Positions 50,679 through 60,328 of a stretch of 64,000 nt of DNA are shown here, piece by piece (positions within the stretch are counted from its first letter, which is position 1; each line of letters begins with the position of its first letter). Both the position numbers and the translations under genes were made by a program. The notes below the pieces were generated by a model. That model made no database searches. It saw only the letters and a program-made list of their open reading frames with translations, and was not told where the DNA came from. Origin of the DNA: UBA6163 sp041753075 (GTDB lineage: Bacteria > Planctomycetota > Planctomycetia > Pirellulales > Pirellulaceae); assembly GCA_041753075.1 (NCBI GenBank), contig JBGSVE010000058.1, positions 1 through 64,000 of the forward strand. Reading direction: 5' to 3'.

Positions 50679-53600
50679 ATGATCATTATCATGCGCATCG
50701 CCATCATCCTGTTTGCCCTCGCGACCGCCGGATCGATGCTTGCGGCACCGAGTTGGGCAGACTCGGCGATTAGTTTCAATCGTGATATCCGCTCGATTCT
50801 TTCAGACAATTGCTTCTATTGCCACGGCCCCGATGCGAAACATCGCCAGGCCGAGCTGCGACTCGATGACCGCGCCGCAGCGATCGATTTCGGTGCCTTT
50901 GTTCCGGGCAATGCTGATGAATCGTCAATTATCCAGCGGATCGAATCGCCTGATGCTGACAGCGTGATGCCACCACCGGAGGCGCACAAGTCTTTGACGT
51001 CGTCGCAAAAAGCTTTGCTGCGTCGCTGGATCGAAGAGGGAGCCGAGTACGAAGATCACTGGGCCTACGTCGCACCCCAGCGCAAGGAACCATTGCGCGC
51101 AAACGAAAGCCAGTCGGCAATCGATGCGTACATTCAAGATTCGCTCCGAGCCGCAGAGCTGAAGCCGGCTGGCGAAGCGGACAAATTGATATTGGCCAGA
51201 CGCCTGTATCTGGACTTAATCGGCCTGCCGCCAACGCCCGCTCAGGTGCAACTATTTGTCAATGCAAAGTCACCCGATGCTTACGAGAATCTTGTCGATC
51301 AATTGCTTCAATCGCCGCACTACGGCGAACGCATGGCGATTCCCTGGTTGGACGTGGTTCGCTACGCCGATACCGTTGGCTTTCACGGCGACCAAAACGC
51401 GAACGTTTGGCGCTACCGTGATTACGTCATCGATTCTTTCAACCAGAACAAGCCGTTTGACCAATTTACGATCGAACAACTTGCCGGTGACCTCTTGCCC
51501 AATCCGACACCGGAACAATTGGTCGCCACCTGTTTCAATCGATTGAACATGATGACTCGCGAAGGCGGTGCTCAACCGAAAGAGTATCTGGCCAAGTACG
51601 CCGCCGACCGCGTCCGCACCGTTGGCATGACTTGGCTCGGTTCCACATTTGGTTGTGCCGAATGCCACGATCACAAATTCGATCCAATCTCGACAAAGGA
51701 CTTTTACTCGCTTGCCGCTTTCTTTGCCGATGTAAAACAGTGGGGAGTCTATTCGGACTACAAATACACGCCGAACGAGGACTTGAAAGGTTTCACCAAT
51801 GAATACCCTTTTCCACCGGAAGTCGTAGTTTCCAGTGACCATCTGGAGCGCCGACGCAAGCGATTGCGAAACCAAATCGATCAACTGGTACAGTCTGCGA
51901 TTGATACCGCTGATCAAGCCACCAGCGAGTTGTTTACCAGCTTCACTGAGAACTTAGCATCGTTCACTAGCGAGCATCCCGACGGTTGGCAGGTGCTGAC
52001 TCCCGCACCGCAGCCCGAACAAGTCACTGCGCCGGAGGTGCCGGAACCCCAAACCGACAAGAAACTGAAGTCCGCCAAGAAGAAAGCGGCTGCTGGTGTG
52101 CCGACCTACACGGTAAACGATGATTCGAGCGTCGTCTTTGTCGGCAAAAGTAACCGCGCCGATGAGGTTCAATTCCCACTTGCTGCGGGCCATATTTCAA
52201 CCTTGCGAATTGAACTGATTGCTGCACCGGAGCATGATGGACAATTGCTTCGCAGTGGCAAGTCGGACCGCATCGAGTTTGTGCCGCGAGTCACGATAAG
52301 TCGTAGTGGTTCTGACAAGCCCGTAGCAGTCCAATTTCGCTACGCAACGGCCGACACTTACTTGCCGCGTTACGACAGCGGACAAGCCGTGATCGGCATT
52401 CAGCGAAATTGGAAGCTCGATACCAGCCTGGCCGACGCGCGAGTCGCAAGCTACTGGTTGCTCGAAACGCCGATCGCTGTGGCCGATGGCGCTGAATTGT
52501 CAATTCATCTCGATAAGAATTCGCTGGGCTGTGTCCGCGTTTCGGTATCACCGCTTGCGCCGCCCGATATCGAGAACGCTGATGCCTTGATGAGCGTTGG
52601 CAGCGATGTCATGCGCAGCCATGCAGCAACGTTCTTGCGAAGTACCAATGCCTTGGCGAACGTGCGAGACCAGCTTTATCGGCTCGATCTGAAATTGCTG
52701 GATTGTCGCTCAGGCAGAACGCCGGTGCTGGTCACCGAGGCAATCTCGCCAGCCATTGTGCGAGTCTTGCCGCGCGGCAATTGGCAGGATGACGGCGGCG
52801 AGGTGGTCACGCCGCAAACGCCTCACTTTTTGCCGGGCGCGGACCCACCCGATAAACGATTGACCCGCTTGGACCTGGCGAATTGGTTGGTTTCCACAGA
52901 CAATCCGCTGACATCCCGCGTGATGGTCAATCGAATTTGGCAACAATTCTTTGGTACAGGCCTGACTGCCCGCGGTGATGATTTTGGGGCACAAGGCGAA
53001 CCGCCGTCGCATCCTGAATTGCTCGACTACCTGGCGATTGAGTTTCGCGAGTCTGGTTGGGACGTCAAGCGATTGGTCAAAGCGATTGTCATGTCGAGCA
53101 CCTACCGCCAATCGTCACAGCCGACCGAACTTGCGCTGCAGATCGACCCTGAGAATCGTCTATTGTCGCATCAATCGCCACGACGTCTCGAAGCCGAATT
53201 AGTCCGCGATAACGCACTGGCAATCGCGGGGCTACTCGATCCCGAACTTGGCGGACCCTCGATCAAGCCGTATCAACCCGATGGGCATTATGCCAATCTG
53301 CAGTTTCCCGACCGCATCTATCGCGCCGAAACGGATACCAACCAATATCGCCGTGGCGTTTATGTGCATTGGCAACGGACATTTTTGCATCCGATGCTGA
53401 TTAACTTTGGCGCGCCGACGCGCGAAGATTGCATCGCCGCGAGAGTTCGTGCCAATACGCCGCAGCAGGCATTAACGCTGTTGAATGATCCCTCGATGGT
53501 GGAAGCGGCACGCTGTTTTGCCGAACGAATTCTCGATAGTTCGACCGGCGACGATGCCAATCGAATCGATGAGCTTTACCAACTTGCACTGGCACGATCT

Positions 53601-53804
53601 CCAACGTCGGCCGAGTCGAAGTCGCTGCAAACGTTGATTCGTTCATTGCGCCGGGCTTACGCCCAATCGCCCGAGGATGCGAACAAATTGATCGCCGTGG
53701 GAATCAAAACCAAGCCGGATCACGTTGCTCCGGTGGAGCTTGCTGTCTGGACAAATGTTTGTCGCGTGTTGTTTAATTTGCATGAAACAATTACCCGGTA
53801 TTAG
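50679..53804 (+). CDS. Planctomycete cytochrome c / DUF1549 / DUF1553 (PSCyt1-PSCyt2-PSD1) protein
   Basis: 1041 aa with a signal peptide (IAIILFALATAGSMLA...PSWA). An N-terminal PSCyt1 domain carries NCFYCHGPDAKHR with a CxxCH haem site. Then DUF1549/PSCyt2 (~150-360) holds RLYLDLIGLPPTPAQV and GCAECHDHKFDPISTKDFYS. A charged Lys-rich linker (~450-470) and a beta-sandwich-like region follow, then DUF1553/PSD1 (~740-1000) with RLDLANWLVSTDNPLTSRVM, GDDFGAQGEPPSHPELLDYL and RANTPQQALTLLNDP. A lineage-typical secreted protein of uncertain role, paired with DUF1501. Confidence 0.95.
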   Translation: MIIIMRIAIILFALATAGSMLAAPSWADSAISFNRDIRSILSDNCFYCHGPDAKHRQAELRLDDRAAAIDFGAFVPGNADESSIIQRIESPDADSVMPPPEAHKSLTSSQKALLRRWIEEGAEYEDHWAYVAPQRKEPLRANESQSAIDAYIQDSLRAAELKPAGEADKLILARRLYLDLIGLPPTPAQVQLFVNAKSPDAYENLVDQLLQSPHYGERMAIPWLDVVRYADTVGFHGDQNANVWRYRDYVIDSFNQNKPFDQFTIEQLAGDLLPNPTPEQLVATCFNRLNMMTREGGAQPKEYLAKYAADRVRTVGMTWLGSTFGCAECHDHKFDPISTKDFYSLAAFFADVKQWGVYSDYKYTPNEDLKGFTNEYPFPPEVVVSSDHLERRRKRLRNQIDQLVQSAIDTADQATSELFTSFTENLASFTSEHPDGWQVLTPAPQPEQVTAPEVPEPQTDKKLKSAKKKAAAGVPTYTVNDDSSVVFVGKSNRADEVQFPLAAGHISTLRIELIAAPEHDGQLLRSGKSDRIEFVPRVTISRSGSDKPVAVQFRYATADTYLPRYDSGQAVIGIQRNWKLDTSLADARVASYWLLETPIAVADGAELSIHLDKNSLGCVRVSVSPLAPPDIENADALMSVGSDVMRSHAATFLRSTNALANVRDQLYRLDLKLLDCRSGRTPVLVTEAISPAIVRVLPRGNWQDDGGEVVTPQTPHFLPGADPPDKRLTRLDLANWLVSTDNPLTSRVMVNRIWQQFFGTGLTARGDDFGAQGEPPSHPELLDYLAIEFRESGWDVKRLVKAIVMSSTYRQSSQPTELALQIDPENRLLSHQSPRRLEAELVRDNALAIAGLLDPELGGPSIKPYQPDGHYANLQFPDRIYRAETDTNQYRRGVYVHWQRTFLHPMLINFGAPTREDCIAARVRANTPQQALTLLNDPSMVEAARCFAERILDSSTGDDANRIDELYQLALARSPTSAESKSLQTLIRSLRRAYAQSPEDANKLIAVGIKTKPDHVAPVELAVWTNVCRVLFNLHETITRY

Positions 53805-53821
53805 TCGCCGGTTGAAAAGGT

Positions 53822-55291
53822 TTGCTCGTGTTGAAGTTTACGCCATCAACCTGCTCCGCTGCGGCCGACGTTAACCGCCGTAGCTTTTTGACCCATTCGT
53901 CATACGGAATTGGCGGCATGGCGTTGGCTGAGTTGCTCAGCCCCGCAGGTTCGTCGAGCGCTTGCGCCGCGACCCAGACGCCGACCGAACCGAGTCGTGG
54001 TGCGGTTGCGGTTGCCCATTATCCAATTCGGGCAAAGCGAATCATTCATCTGGCGATGGCCGGTGGCCCTTCGCAGTGCGAAACGCTGGACCCCAAACCC
54101 GAAATGCGGAAACGCGACGGCGAGCCATTTCCCGAATCGTTGACCAACGGCCAACAATTGGCTCAGTTGCAGAATACGGTTTTGAAGGTTCGCGGACCGT
54201 TTGTTGATTTCAAAAAATTCGGCCAGTCCGGTTTGGAAATCAGCGAAATGCTGCCGCACATCGGCGGCGTGGCTGACCAGATCTGCGTGATTCGTTCGAT
54301 GGTTACCGAGCAGATCAATCACGACCCGGCGCAGGCGTTCATGAACTCGGGTTCGATCCTCAATGGTCGTCCCAGCATGGGCTCGTGGTTGCTGTACGGG
54401 CTGGGTGCGGAGACCGACAACTTGCCTGGATTCATTGTCTTGGTGTCGCAAGGCAAAGGCGGCGGGGCTCAACCGATTTCGGCGCGACAATGGTCCAGCG
54501 GTTTCTTGCCGGGCAAGTTCCAAGGCGTGCAGTTTCAATCCAAGGGCGATGCGGTCCATTACATCGGCAGCCCCGAGGGAGTTTGCCAAAGCACGCAGCG
54601 GTTGATCGTCGAAGAAATTCAGCGCCAAAACGGCATGCTCGCCCAACGTCAAATCGACCCGGAAATCCAAACTCGCATCGCACAGTACGAGATGGCGTTT
54701 CAAATGCAGACTTCGGTGCCTGAGTTGACCGATTTTTCCCAGGAATCGGCAAGTACGCTGGCGATGTACGGCATCGACCGACCCGGTGACGGTAGCTTTG
54801 CATCGAATTGTTTGCTCGCGCGTCGATTGGCCGAGCGCGGCGTCCGCTTCATCCAACTTTATCATCGGGCCTGGGACCATCACTCGGATATCAATAAGAA
54901 TCTACCGATCGCCGCCGGCGAGACGGATCGCGCCAGTGCCGCGTTGGTCGCGGATTTGCGCATGCGGGGCATGCTCGATGATACGCTTGTGATTTGGGGC
55001 GGTGAGTTTGGACGAACGCCGATGGGCCAAGGGACCGGTCGCGATCACCACATCAATGCCTTCTCGATCTGGCTTGCTGGTGGTGGTGTGCGCGGCGGGG
55101 TGTCGTATGGCGGGACCGACGAGTTTTCGTATTCGGCGGTCGACAACGTCGTGACTATGCACGATCTTCACGCCACGATCCTGCGTCTTTGTGGAATCGA
55201 CTTCAATCGTTTCAGCGTCAAGTTCCAAGGACTCGATGCCCGTTTAACCGGAGTCGAAACACCGCGCGTGGTTTCGGAGATTCTCGCGTAG
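53822..55291 (+). CDS. DUF1501 domain protein (Tat-exported, sulfatase-fold-like)
   Basis: 489 aa (TTG 53822 or GTG 53828). A Tat-type N-terminus NRRSFLTHSSYGIGGMALAE is followed by RAKRIIHLAMAGGPSQCETL, PNRIDMVS-like VTEQINHDPAQAFMNSGSIL, and the DUF1501 end motifs WGGEFGRTPMGQGTGRDHHI then FSIWLAGGGVRGG. In planctomycetes DUF1501 genes almost always follow DUF1549/DUF1553 genes; here the gap is 17 bp. Alkaline-phosphatase-superfamily fold, function not known. Confidence 0.95.
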   Translation: MLVLKFTPSTCSAAADVNRRSFLTHSSYGIGGMALAELLSPAGSSSACAATQTPTEPSRGAVAVAHYPIRAKRIIHLAMAGGPSQCETLDPKPEMRKRDGEPFPESLTNGQQLAQLQNTVLKVRGPFVDFKKFGQSGLEISEMLPHIGGVADQICVIRSMVTEQINHDPAQAFMNSGSILNGRPSMGSWLLYGLGAETDNLPGFIVLVSQGKGGGAQPISARQWSSGFLPGKFQGVQFQSKGDAVHYIGSPEGVCQSTQRLIVEEIQRQNGMLAQRQIDPEIQTRIAQYEMAFQMQTSVPELTDFSQESASTLAMYGIDRPGDGSFASNCLLARRLAERGVRFIQLYHRAWDHHSDINKNLPIAAGETDRASAALVADLRMRGMLDDTLVIWGGEFGRTPMGQGTGRDHHINAFSIWLAGGGVRGGVSYGGTDEFSYSAVDNVVTMHDLHATILRLCGIDFNRFSVKFQGLDARLTGVETPRVVSEILA

Positions 55292-55320
55292 CGGTGCGGA
55301 TCCACCATGATGCGGGCGCA

Positions 55321-55632
55321 CTACCTTATCGTTTCGTGACTTTGCACCACCGTTGAATCTAGCTCACTCGATGGCTTGGCGGAAAATCCAAAAGTAAAGA
55401 ACACGGCGGCGCACAAACACAAGAACGCGGCGGCGTGGTTCCAGGCCAACTTTTCGCCGACGTACGTGATTGCGAAGACGCCGAAAACAAGCAGCGTGAT
55501 CACCTCTTGGATCAGCTTCAGTTGAGCGGCGGTGATCATCAACCACAACGCTTGGCCCTTGAATTTCAAATGGCCGTACCAGGCTAAGGTCATGAAGACG
55601 TTCGAAATGAATAGCAGAATGATTGTTTTCAT
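55321..55632 (-). CDS. DUF486/DMT-family small membrane protein, apparently shortened inside
   Basis: 103 aa. The N-terminus MKTIILLFISNVFMTLAWYG, then HLKFKGQALWL, and the C-terminal half ITAAQLKLIQEVITLLVFGV, then KLAWNHAAAFL are DUF486. A typical member is ~110-117 aa and has a second membrane helix and a conserved VPANR-type segment between these halves; here about 30 residues appear missing, and the C-terminus is extended by ~19 polar residues. It may be a natural deletion variant. Convergent to the DUF1501 gene and divergent from nrnA. Confidence 0.72.
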   Translation of the reverse strand: MKTIILLFISNVFMTLAWYGHLKFKGQALWLMITAAQLKLIQEVITLLVFGVFAITYVGEKLAWNHAAAFLCLCAAVFFTFGFSAKPSSELDSTVVQSHETIR

Positions 55633-55728
55633 GGGAAAGTCAGCGGCACGAGTTTGGTTTATACTTTGCCTGATTCATAACAGACGATCCCGTTCACACC
55701 ACTCCCCTTTGGCTGGCCGAAATATCAC

Positions 55729-56730
55729 ATGAGCGTTGACTGGAAAGCATTTGTGCAACAAATTAGCCATTACGAATCATTCGTGTTGACGAGCCACATC
55801 CGCCCGGACTGTGACGCCCTGGGCAGCGAACTGGGCATGGCGGAAGTGTTGCGAGCGATTGGAAAAAAAGTTCGGATCGTCAACGCCCATCGCACACCAC
55901 CGGCGCTGGAGTTTCTGGACCCAGCGGGCAACATTGAGGTGTTGGGCGATGATGTCGAACCCGAGAATGTGACCGCCGATTGCATCATGATTCTCGACAC
56001 CAGCGCCTGGGCTCAATTGGGCGACATGGGCGATGTGATTCGCCAATCACGTGCCGACAAAATGGTCTTGGACCATCACGTTGGCGAGGATGAACTGGGG
56101 GCACGAATGTACAAAGACTACGTCGCCGAAGCCACAGGGCACTTGGTCGTTCAAGCCGCCGATGCGTTGAACGTACCGCTAACTCGTGCGCTGGCGGTAC
56201 CTGTGTTTGCGGCCATCGCCACTGACACCGGTTGGTTCCGTTTCGGCAGCGTCACGTCGGCGACGTATCGTGTGATTGCCAGACTGCTCGAGGCCGGTGC
56301 CGTCCCCGCAGAGATTTACAGCGACCTGTATGAACGCGATACGCTCGGACGGTTGCGATTGCGTGGGCTGATTTTGTCGCGAACCGAAGCCGAACTTGAT
56401 GGTGCGCTCGTTCACACGTATGTGGCGAAGGAAGACTTCGAGGCAACCGGTGCGCTGCCCAGCGATACCGAAGACGCGATTAATTTGACGTTGACCGTCG
56501 ATCGCACTAAAGCGGCGGTGATTTTCGTCGAACAGATGCGTGGCGGTTTCAAACTGAGTTTCCGAAGCCGCTGCGCGATGGACTGCAACGAAGTGGCGCG
56601 TCACTTCGGCGGTGGGGGACACAAGGCTGCCGCCGGTGCGTTCCAAGAAGGAACGCTCAAAGAAGTAAAAGCTCGCGTTTTGGCGGTCGTGCGCGAGAAA
56701 GTCGCCGGTGCGGTTGGTGCCGCAAGTTAA
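55729..56730 (+). CDS. nrnA: DHH-family phosphoesterase, NrnA-like nanoRNase/pAp phosphatase
   Basis: 333 aa. DHH motifs: VLTSHIRPDCDALGSELGMA (motif I), CIMILDTSAWAQLGDMG (motif II), KMVLDHHVGEDELGARMYKD (motif III, DHH), FAAIATDTGWFRFGSV (motif IV), and the DHHA1 end with HFGGGGHKAAAGAF. NrnA degrades short oligonucleotides, and some members act on pAp or c-di-NMP breakdown products. Its position in a genome that encodes a DAC-like protein is worth noting. Standalone. Confidence 0.9.
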   Translation: MSVDWKAFVQQISHYESFVLTSHIRPDCDALGSELGMAEVLRAIGKKVRIVNAHRTPPALEFLDPAGNIEVLGDDVEPENVTADCIMILDTSAWAQLGDMGDVIRQSRADKMVLDHHVGEDELGARMYKDYVAEATGHLVVQAADALNVPLTRALAVPVFAAIATDTGWFRFGSVTSATYRVIARLLEAGAVPAEIYSDLYERDTLGRLRLRGLILSRTEAELDGALVHTYVAKEDFEATGALPSDTEDAINLTLTVDRTKAAVIFVEQMRGGFKLSFRSRCAMDCNEVARHFGGGGHKAAAGAFQEGTLKEVKARVLAVVREKVAGAVGAAS

Positions 56731-56779
56731 GATCGCTTGTTGAACAACAAGATTCCGTACGCCAGTGATTTCCAACCGG

Positions 56780-58747
56780 CTACTTCAGCAAAAATCCATC
56801 GAGCGACCAACCGTCATCGGTGGTGCGCAGGTAAGTTCCAGCGGGTCGAAAGAATTTCTCGACGTCTTCGATCGGCGGCAATTTTTTGGCACCCAACGGA
56901 TCGTCGCCCTCGGCATCAATCTTGTCGAACGCACGACGAAACAATGACGCCAGCAAGCTGTCACTGTCACGCAATTTGCCCTCGCGCAATAGGGCATACT
57001 TGACTCGTAAAGACAGATCAATGCGCACCAGTCGCTGGATCGCAAATTCATCGCCGCCGATCGCGGTCAAATGTTCGCCGAGTAATTTGAATTCGGGCGT
57101 GTCGCCTAAGCCGCCTTGCGCATCACCCAGCATTCGATTTGCTGTTTCTACCAACAATTCAGGGTGTGACGAGAACACGAGGTAGCCGCCCTTGTCCGAC
57201 TTGTTCGCAATCACACTGATCGCCCATTGGTTTAACAGCGGTGGTGGAGCATCGGGGTCAGGCGCGTCGCCGAGCCCAAGATCGTCAAACAACTCGGCGT
57301 CAAAATCGGTGGGTTCATCGGTTTTCAGCACGCGATAAACTTCGACTCCCGGAACGCCATCGACGAGCGCCGCATCAGGTTCCACTTCCATCATTCGCTT
57401 GACCGCGTCACGCAGCGCCTGGGCGCTGGTGATTTCAATCGCAACGAGCAATCGCTCGCTCGATTCGCTGGCCGGCAATTCGTTGTCGGTCAGCAAGATC
57501 AAATGCCCACCAAGATTTGGCACCACATTCTTGGCGACATCAATCCGCGGGCCCACTTCATCGTCGCGAATACCATCAAGCATGTCTTTGAACATCGCCT
57601 GGCCAAGCGCGTCATCAACAAGCGTTTCGGCTGCCCAAAAAGCCTCGGACAAATTCCAATTCAATCGTGTGTAGCTGGCAATCTGCTTACCGACCCAACG
57701 GGGAATTGGCGTGCTAGTCGAGTTAGGAAATTGCAACATCCGGGCAGCAAGCCGATAACGGCTGGGTTCCGACGTGACCGGTGGAGCGAGCACAAAGCCG
57801 TAATGCAGCAGGTCAAAATCGCGATGGCCGATTGTGAACTCACCGCCGGCGGCTCGAATCGCATCAAACCCTTGTCGCTCCAACAGATTGACAACGTCGA
57901 CTTGATTGCCCCGATCAACGCCGATCGCTTCTTTCGCAATCCGCGCCATCGCCAACGGGCGCGCGAACCACTGCAGCCCAACGACGCCCGCGTCAGCTCC
58001 GACTTCGTCCAGTTTGGGTCGATCCGCGATCTGTTCGCGGACGCGTTTGAAGTCGGCCGTCGCGGTGACCATCGTGCCGGCAGATTTCCCGTCAACGGCA
58101 TCGAGTAATTCCATCACGATCGACTCGCGATCCGAAGCCAAAATTCGATCCTTGTTCAAACAGATTGCAACCTGTTCGATCCGCAATTGACCCGGCTTGG
58201 GCTTGAGCGCGTAAACACGCACCGCATCGTCACCGCGTTTGACATCTTTGCGAGTCGCACCGCTGGCGACCAAGTCTTTATCAACCTGTTCGATGGCCGC
58301 CTGAGCCTTGGCGTAAAGCTCGCGAACATCGGCAACAATCGCGATCGAGTACGGGCGACGTGGATCCTTGAACGGTTGCCACGCCAAAACCGCTTCACCG
58401 GACGCAATCTCCAACAGGTCACGCAGCTTGATACCGACCTTCAAATCAGCGGCAAGCAGTTCTTGTTCGGCGCGCGCCCGTTGCGCCTCGACGAACAGCT
58501 TCATTAAATCGTCATTGGCAAATGCCGACAACGTCGTCGTTTTCCAAGCGGCGCAGAACTCCGGCATGTCGGGCACCACGACGACCCCGGCAACCGTGTC
58601 CGAAATCAAACTCAGCGGAGTCACGTAGTCGTCGGCGCGAGAAGGCGAGTCCAACGAAAGTAACACGGTCAGCACCAGCGCACCGACGAATCCCATGCTG
58701 AGATTGGGAGAAAAATTGCTTGGATGAATCATTCCAGCCTGGGCCAT
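56780..58747 (-). CDS. Large secreted protein, DUF3352-like
   Basis: About 655 aa; TTG 58750 then ATG 58747. Signal peptide (GFVGALVLTVLLSLDSPSRA). Repeated beta/alpha segments: VAGVVVVPDMPEFCAAWKTT, IASGEAVLAWQPF, LDAVDGKSAGTMVTATADF, VIANKSDKGGYLVFSSHPEL, as in the DUF3352-type planctomycete proteins. No enzymatic motif was found. It is divergent from purB (142-bp gap) and convergent to nrnA (49 bp). Confidence 0.72.
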   Translation of the reverse strand: MAQAGMIHPSNFSPNLSMGFVGALVLTVLLSLDSPSRADDYVTPLSLISDTVAGVVVVPDMPEFCAAWKTTTLSAFANDDLMKLFVEAQRARAEQELLAADLKVGIKLRDLLEIASGEAVLAWQPFKDPRRPYSIAIVADVRELYAKAQAAIEQVDKDLVASGATRKDVKRGDDAVRVYALKPKPGQLRIEQVAICLNKDRILASDRESIVMELLDAVDGKSAGTMVTATADFKRVREQIADRPKLDEVGADAGVVGLQWFARPLAMARIAKEAIGVDRGNQVDVVNLLERQGFDAIRAAGGEFTIGHRDFDLLHYGFVLAPPVTSEPSRYRLAARMLQFPNSTSTPIPRWVGKQIASYTRLNWNLSEAFWAAETLVDDALGQAMFKDMLDGIRDDEVGPRIDVAKNVVPNLGGHLILLTDNELPASESSERLLVAIEITSAQALRDAVKRMMEVEPDAALVDGVPGVEVYRVLKTDEPTDFDAELFDDLGLGDAPDPDAPPPLLNQWAISVIANKSDKGGYLVFSSHPELLVETANRMLGDAQGGLGDTPEFKLLGEHLTAIGGDEFAIQRLVRIDLSLRVKYALLREGKLRDSDSLLASLFRRAFDKIDAEGDDPLGAKKLPPIEDVEKFFRPAGTYLRTTDDGWSLDGFLLK

Positions 58748-58892
58748 CAAGGTTGCGTTAAAGGTCAGAATTGTCGCCTATTCCCTTCGCGACAGCGACC
58801 GTATGTTATCGGAACATTCCTGCCACCGAAATGCCGCTCTCTCAACCGCAATCGCGGATTGAATCGCCGAATCTCCATTTCCTAGCGTACTA

Positions 58893-60326
58893 ATGCCAGA
58901 CCCCCAATCGAGTTTTTATCGAAACCCGCTAATCAGCCGGTATGCGTCGCGCGAAATGGCGTCGCTGTGGGGCGACCAGCGGCGGTTCGAGACCTGGCGA
59001 TCACTGTGGGTCGTTTTGGCGGAAATCCAGCAGCAGCTTGGACTTACGATCACAGGCGAACAGATTTCCCAACTGCGAAAGTTCCAAAATCTGCTGAATT
59101 TGGATATCGCCGCAAGCTACGAACGAAAGCTACGGCATGACGTGATGGCACACGTCCATGCCTATGGAGACCAATGTCCGGCAGCCCGAGCGATCATTCA
59201 TCTTGGCGCGACAAGCTGTTTTATTACCGATAACGCCGATTTGATTCTGATGCGCGACGCGCTGCGGATGACCGCAACGCGAATCGCGGCCGTCATCGAT
59301 CGGCTGGCGATCTTCGCAGCTTCGCATCGCGCTGTAGCGTGCCTGGCGTTTACACATTTGCAACCGGCGCAACCAACCACCGTCGGAAAACGCTGTTGTC
59401 TTTGGATCTATGACTTGGTGTTGGACTTGGAAGAAATTGAGCGCCGGATCGCGACACTCAAGGCGCGATCGACCAAGGGCACAACGGGAACCCAAGCCAG
59501 CTTCTTGCAACTCTTCAACGGCGACCATGCCAAAGTTCGCGAACTGGAACGCCTGGTCGCAAATAAGATTGGCTTTGCTGATTCTTATGCCGTTACGGGC
59601 CAAACGTATCCGCGAAAAGTGGACAGCCAAATCATTGACTCGCTCGCCGGAGTCGCACAAGGTCTTCACAAAACAGCGACCGACTTGCGCTTGTTGGCCA
59701 GTCGTAAAGAAGTCGAAGAACCGTTTGAAGAAAACCAAATCGGCAGTTCCGCAATGGCATACAAGCGCAACCCGATGCGCAGCGAGCGAATCTGTTCACT
59801 CGCGCGGTTCGCCATGAGTCTCCAGTCCAGCACCTCGGCAACGGCGGCAACCCAGTGGCTCGAACGGACACTGGACGATAGTGCCAATCGCCGACTGGTA
59901 ATTCCGCAAGCGTTCCTGGCGATCGATGCTTGTTTGGTTTTGATGCAAAACATTGCCGAAGGCTTGGTCGTTTATCCCAAGACTATCGCCAAGAATCTGC
60001 AGGCTGAATTGCCCTTCATGGCGACCGAAAGCATCTTGATGGCTGCCGTCGCCGCCGGTGGCGATCGTCAATCGTTGCACGAATCGATCCGCGTACACAG
60101 CCAGGCCGCTGCACTTCGCGTCAAGGCCGAAGCGGGTGACAACGACTTGCTGAGCCGACTGAAGAACGATCCCGAATATCGGTCGATCGACATTGATGCC
60201 TTGTCCGAGCCAGCCAAGTTTGTCGGCCGCGCCCCCGAGCAAGTTGACGAGTTCATCGCGGAACATATCGAGGCAATTCGCAATCGCTATCGGGGCCACG
60301 TCGTCTCGGCCGACGTCTTCGTTTAA
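58893..60326 (+). CDS. purB: Adenylosuccinate lyase (human-type length)
   Basis: 477 aa. Fumarase/ASL superfamily: HVHAYGDQCPAARAIIHLGA, FTHLQPAQPTTVGKRC (with catalytic His), RSTKGTTGTQASFLQL, and the signature loop SSAMAYKRNPMRSERI containing the catalytic Ser. Length and the QPAQPTTVGKR segment match the longer ADSL/PurB branch (~480 aa) found in eukaryotes and some bacteria rather than the ~430-aa form. Catalyses SAICAR to AICAR and adenylosuccinate to AMP. Ends 2 bp from the convergent ppk1 stop. Confidence 0.93.
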   Translation: MPDPQSSFYRNPLISRYASREMASLWGDQRRFETWRSLWVVLAEIQQQLGLTITGEQISQLRKFQNLLNLDIAASYERKLRHDVMAHVHAYGDQCPAARAIIHLGATSCFITDNADLILMRDALRMTATRIAAVIDRLAIFAASHRAVACLAFTHLQPAQPTTVGKRCCLWIYDLVLDLEEIERRIATLKARSTKGTTGTQASFLQLFNGDHAKVRELERLVANKIGFADSYAVTGQTYPRKVDSQIIDSLAGVAQGLHKTATDLRLLASRKEVEEPFEENQIGSSAMAYKRNPMRSERICSLARFAMSLQSSTSATAATQWLERTLDDSANRRLVIPQAFLAIDACLVLMQNIAEGLVVYPKTIAKNLQAELPFMATESILMAAVAAGGDRQSLHESIRVHSQAAALRVKAEAGDNDLLSRLKNDPEYRSIDIDALSEPAKFVGRAPEQVDEFIAEHIEAIRNRYRGHVVSADVFV

Positions 60327-60328
60327 GC

